Positions 31,406 through 32,703 of a stretch of 32,703 bases of DNA are shown here, in pieces. The notes beneath the pieces are model-generated. The model made no database searches and was not told the DNA's origin. It saw nothing but the letters and a program-made list of their open reading frames with translations. The DNA is from Smittium culicis (lineage: Eukaryota > Kickxellomycota > Harpellomycetes > Harpellales > Legeriomycetaceae). The stretch is taken from the NCBI GenBank assembly GCA_001970855.1, contig LSSN01000036.1, forward strand, positions 1 through 32,703, written 5' to 3'. The number at the start of each line of letters is the position of its first letter. Within the stretch, counting starts at the first letter, position 1. Position numbers and translations under genes: made by a program.

Positions 31406-31591
31406 CCCTTTCCTGTCCAGTACTCTAAAAAATGCGAATTTATAATTCTTTTATGATTTATAATCAAATTTATTATTTGCTGTTTTAATACAACAAATTA
31501 ATAACTCTTAAGTCTACGGAATTATAGAATTCTAACTGAGCTTAGTTGGTTAAATTATGTAGGTCAAAAATAGTCTACCTCCTGCGAAGGG
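31406..31591 (-). mobile_element. TTAA-type miniature transposon, minus orientation
   Basis: The right end CCCTTTCCTGTCCAGTACTC is at the left, and the interior has GCGAATTTATAATTCTTTTA. The end AGTCTACCTCCTGCGAAGG is followed by TTAA at 31592-31595. The left flank has lost its TTAA (AAAA). About 186 bases. Confidence 0.8.
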
Positions 31592-31778
31592 TTAACGAAT
31601 TTTGTGCTTTAATTAATCCCTAAATTAGCATAAAATAGTCAAATAACAATTTTCCTGTGATTGTAGTTAGTGCAGGTTAATGATATTTTTTTAATAACTA
31701 ACATGTTGGGGATTCTTTATGAAGAGAGCACTTTTATGCATAAAGAGTTACAATATATGAAATTTCATATTTAATTAA

Positions 31779-31966
31779 CCCTTTCACAGGCGGTAGACCA
31801 TTTTTGATCTACCAAATTTAGATAATTAGATTCATTTATTGCACTTTAATTCCAAATCTTTAATAGTTATTGGTTTGTAATATTTAAAAGCAAATAATAA
31901 TTTTGCTTATAAATCATAAACGAATCAATAAATTGATTTTTTCAAAGGGTTTTGGACGGGAAAGGG
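31779..31966 (+). mobile_element. TTAA-type miniature transposon
   Basis: 188 bases between TTAA at 31775-31778 and 31967-31970. It starts CCCTTTCACAGGCGGTAGAC and ends GTTTTGGACGGGAAAGGG. The interior has AAACGAATCAATAAATTGAT, very close to the copy at 22731. Confidence 0.87.
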
Positions 31967-31970
31967 TTAA

Positions 31971-32432
31971 TACCATCTTAATAAAAACTAGTATTTTTTT
32001 AGCATATAACACGTTCAGAATTAAATTGGCAATTGGATGACTACCAATTCCACCAAAAATAAATTTAGCATTAAAATAATTAGTCCAATAATTATGAGCT
32101 ACAAAAAAGTGATTTCCTCGTTTAGAATCCCCCATATAAGAGATACTCTTAAGAAAAGCGGAACTTTTTTTCATTATATCTCTGAGAGGAGATATATATA
32201 GTGTTATCAATTTTATTGGATAAAACAAAACGAAATTACAAATTTAGAAAATTTTTAAAAATAAAACAAAGTTTTCAAAAACGAAATTTTCCCTAAATAT
32301 GCTTGTAAGGTACCATATTTTATCCTTATCATCTTTTCCTTCGCATAGGTACACTACCATCATTGAAATTATTGATATTATAGGAATATAAAAAAATTTT
32401 TTTAAACACCAAAAAAAAAAAAAATCCTTAAA
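31971..32432. other. Region before the gag-like frame
   Basis: Non-coding. At about 32129-32172 the sequence CCCCCATATAAGAGATACTC then AAAGCGGAACTTTTTT resembles an end of the second inverted-repeat family. A run of A directly precedes the ATG at 32433. This stretch may include the retroelement's leader. Confidence 0.4.
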
Positions 32433-32703
32433 ATGGAATCCCAACTACTTGAAATCATTCAAAATTTATCACTTAAAGTTGAGGCTCTCTACGCCGATAG
32501 AGAAAGAACCAACACCCATCAAGAACATACGATGGATATGCAAGAACAGGATTTTGATCCTTATGCAAAAACCAGGGCCCCACAAGTCGAAATCGAAGCT
32601 TATCCGGAACTAATGGACGCAATCCCGAACATGAAAGAAGACTTTTTCAGAAGTCCACTCACAGACGAGGAGCGTAAGGAAATCATTTATGGCCAGGCAA
32701 AAT
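32433..32703 (+). CDS. Probable retroelement gag-like protein, N-terminal part, cut by window edge
   Basis: An open frame of 90 codons runs off the right edge. It starts with a coiled-coil-like helix (MESQLLEIIQNLSLKVEALY), then a hydrophilic Gln/Glu/His linker, then DPYAKTRAPQVE, ELMDAIPNMKEDFFRSPLTD and EERKEIIYG. The DPYAKTRAP..FFRSPLT.EERKE..Y pattern is one I recall from the N-terminal, gag-like region of repetitive retroelement proteins in early-diverging fungi. That match is from memory and not verified. The frame is clean, unlike the decayed LINE, so this copy may be younger. No catalytic domain is visible in the part present, and the element class cannot be decided from here. Confidence 0.6.
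   Translation, partial: MESQLLEIIQNLSLKVEALYADRERTNTHQEHTMDMQEQDFDPYAKTRAPQVEIEAYPELMDAIPNMKEDFFRSPLTDEERKEIIYGQAK

Noticed and set aside
7985..31966. Repeated GGGCGG/CCCTTTC blocks as a CRISPR-like array
   Set aside because: Spacing is irregular, copies are about 189-base transposons with inverted ends and TTAA flanks, and the genome is eukaryotic.
1..32703. tRNA and rRNA genes
   Set aside because: I looked for T-loop GTTCRANNC contexts and found none that pair into an acceptor stem, and no rRNA-like stretch was recognised. A covariance search would be needed to be sure.

Overview
This window is a strongly AT-rich piece of a nuclear fungal genome. Short spliceosomal introns (about 90 to 140 bases, GT..AG, some with CTAAC or CTAAT branch-like sites), a Fungal_trans-domain regulator, a BRO1-domain protein of the PalC type and an ATP11-type mitochondrial chaperone all point to a fungus. 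The AT richness, the repeat load and a gag-like reading frame at the right edge remind me of the insect-gut Harpellales (Smittium and relatives). That placement is from memory and is inference.

Layout. 1-1221 is gene-free. 1222-2717 (+) is a four-exon ATP11 gene. 3045-6196 (-) is a five-exon regulator with a 13-base microexon, convergent with ATP11 and preceded by a 48-base tandem duplication. 6764-9330 holds decayed coding sequence on the minus strand that I cannot name. It is interrupted by one small TTAA-flanked transposon sitting inside another copy of the same family. 9500-11800 shows nothing firm. 11804-16940 (-) is a non-LTR retrotransposon: ORF1 with a CCHC knuckle, then a broken ORF2 with an APE-type endonuclease and a reverse transcriptase. 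Three tandem units with CCAAT boxes lie just upstream of it (17268-17508) and may be its promoter. A 453-N gap inside ORF1 is flanked by the same 55 bases on both sides and is probably an assembly artefact. 17820-18866 (-) is a four-exon, apparently secreted beta-carbonic anhydrase.

From 19 to 32 kb the window is mostly non-coding and is peppered with about a dozen copies or fragments of one roughly 189-base element. The element has CCCTTTC ends and TTAA target duplications, which is a piggyBac-type signature. A second small inverted-repeat family is also present. Three genes lie in this stretch: a two-exon PalC-like BRO1-domain gene (27193-28882, +), a small secreted four-cysteine protein (30818-31183, -), and the start of a probable retroelement gag (32433 to the edge, +). 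A 108-base retroposed 3' end with poly(A) and target-site duplication sits at 30241-30372.

The host genes do not form a pathway. They are separate housekeeping or regulatory genes in a repeat-rich landscape. PalC-type pH signalling and a secreted carbonic anhydrase both touch pH and CO2 handling, but they are 9 kb apart and any link is speculative. All exon structures were inferred by eye from splice sites and frame agreement, without transcript data.
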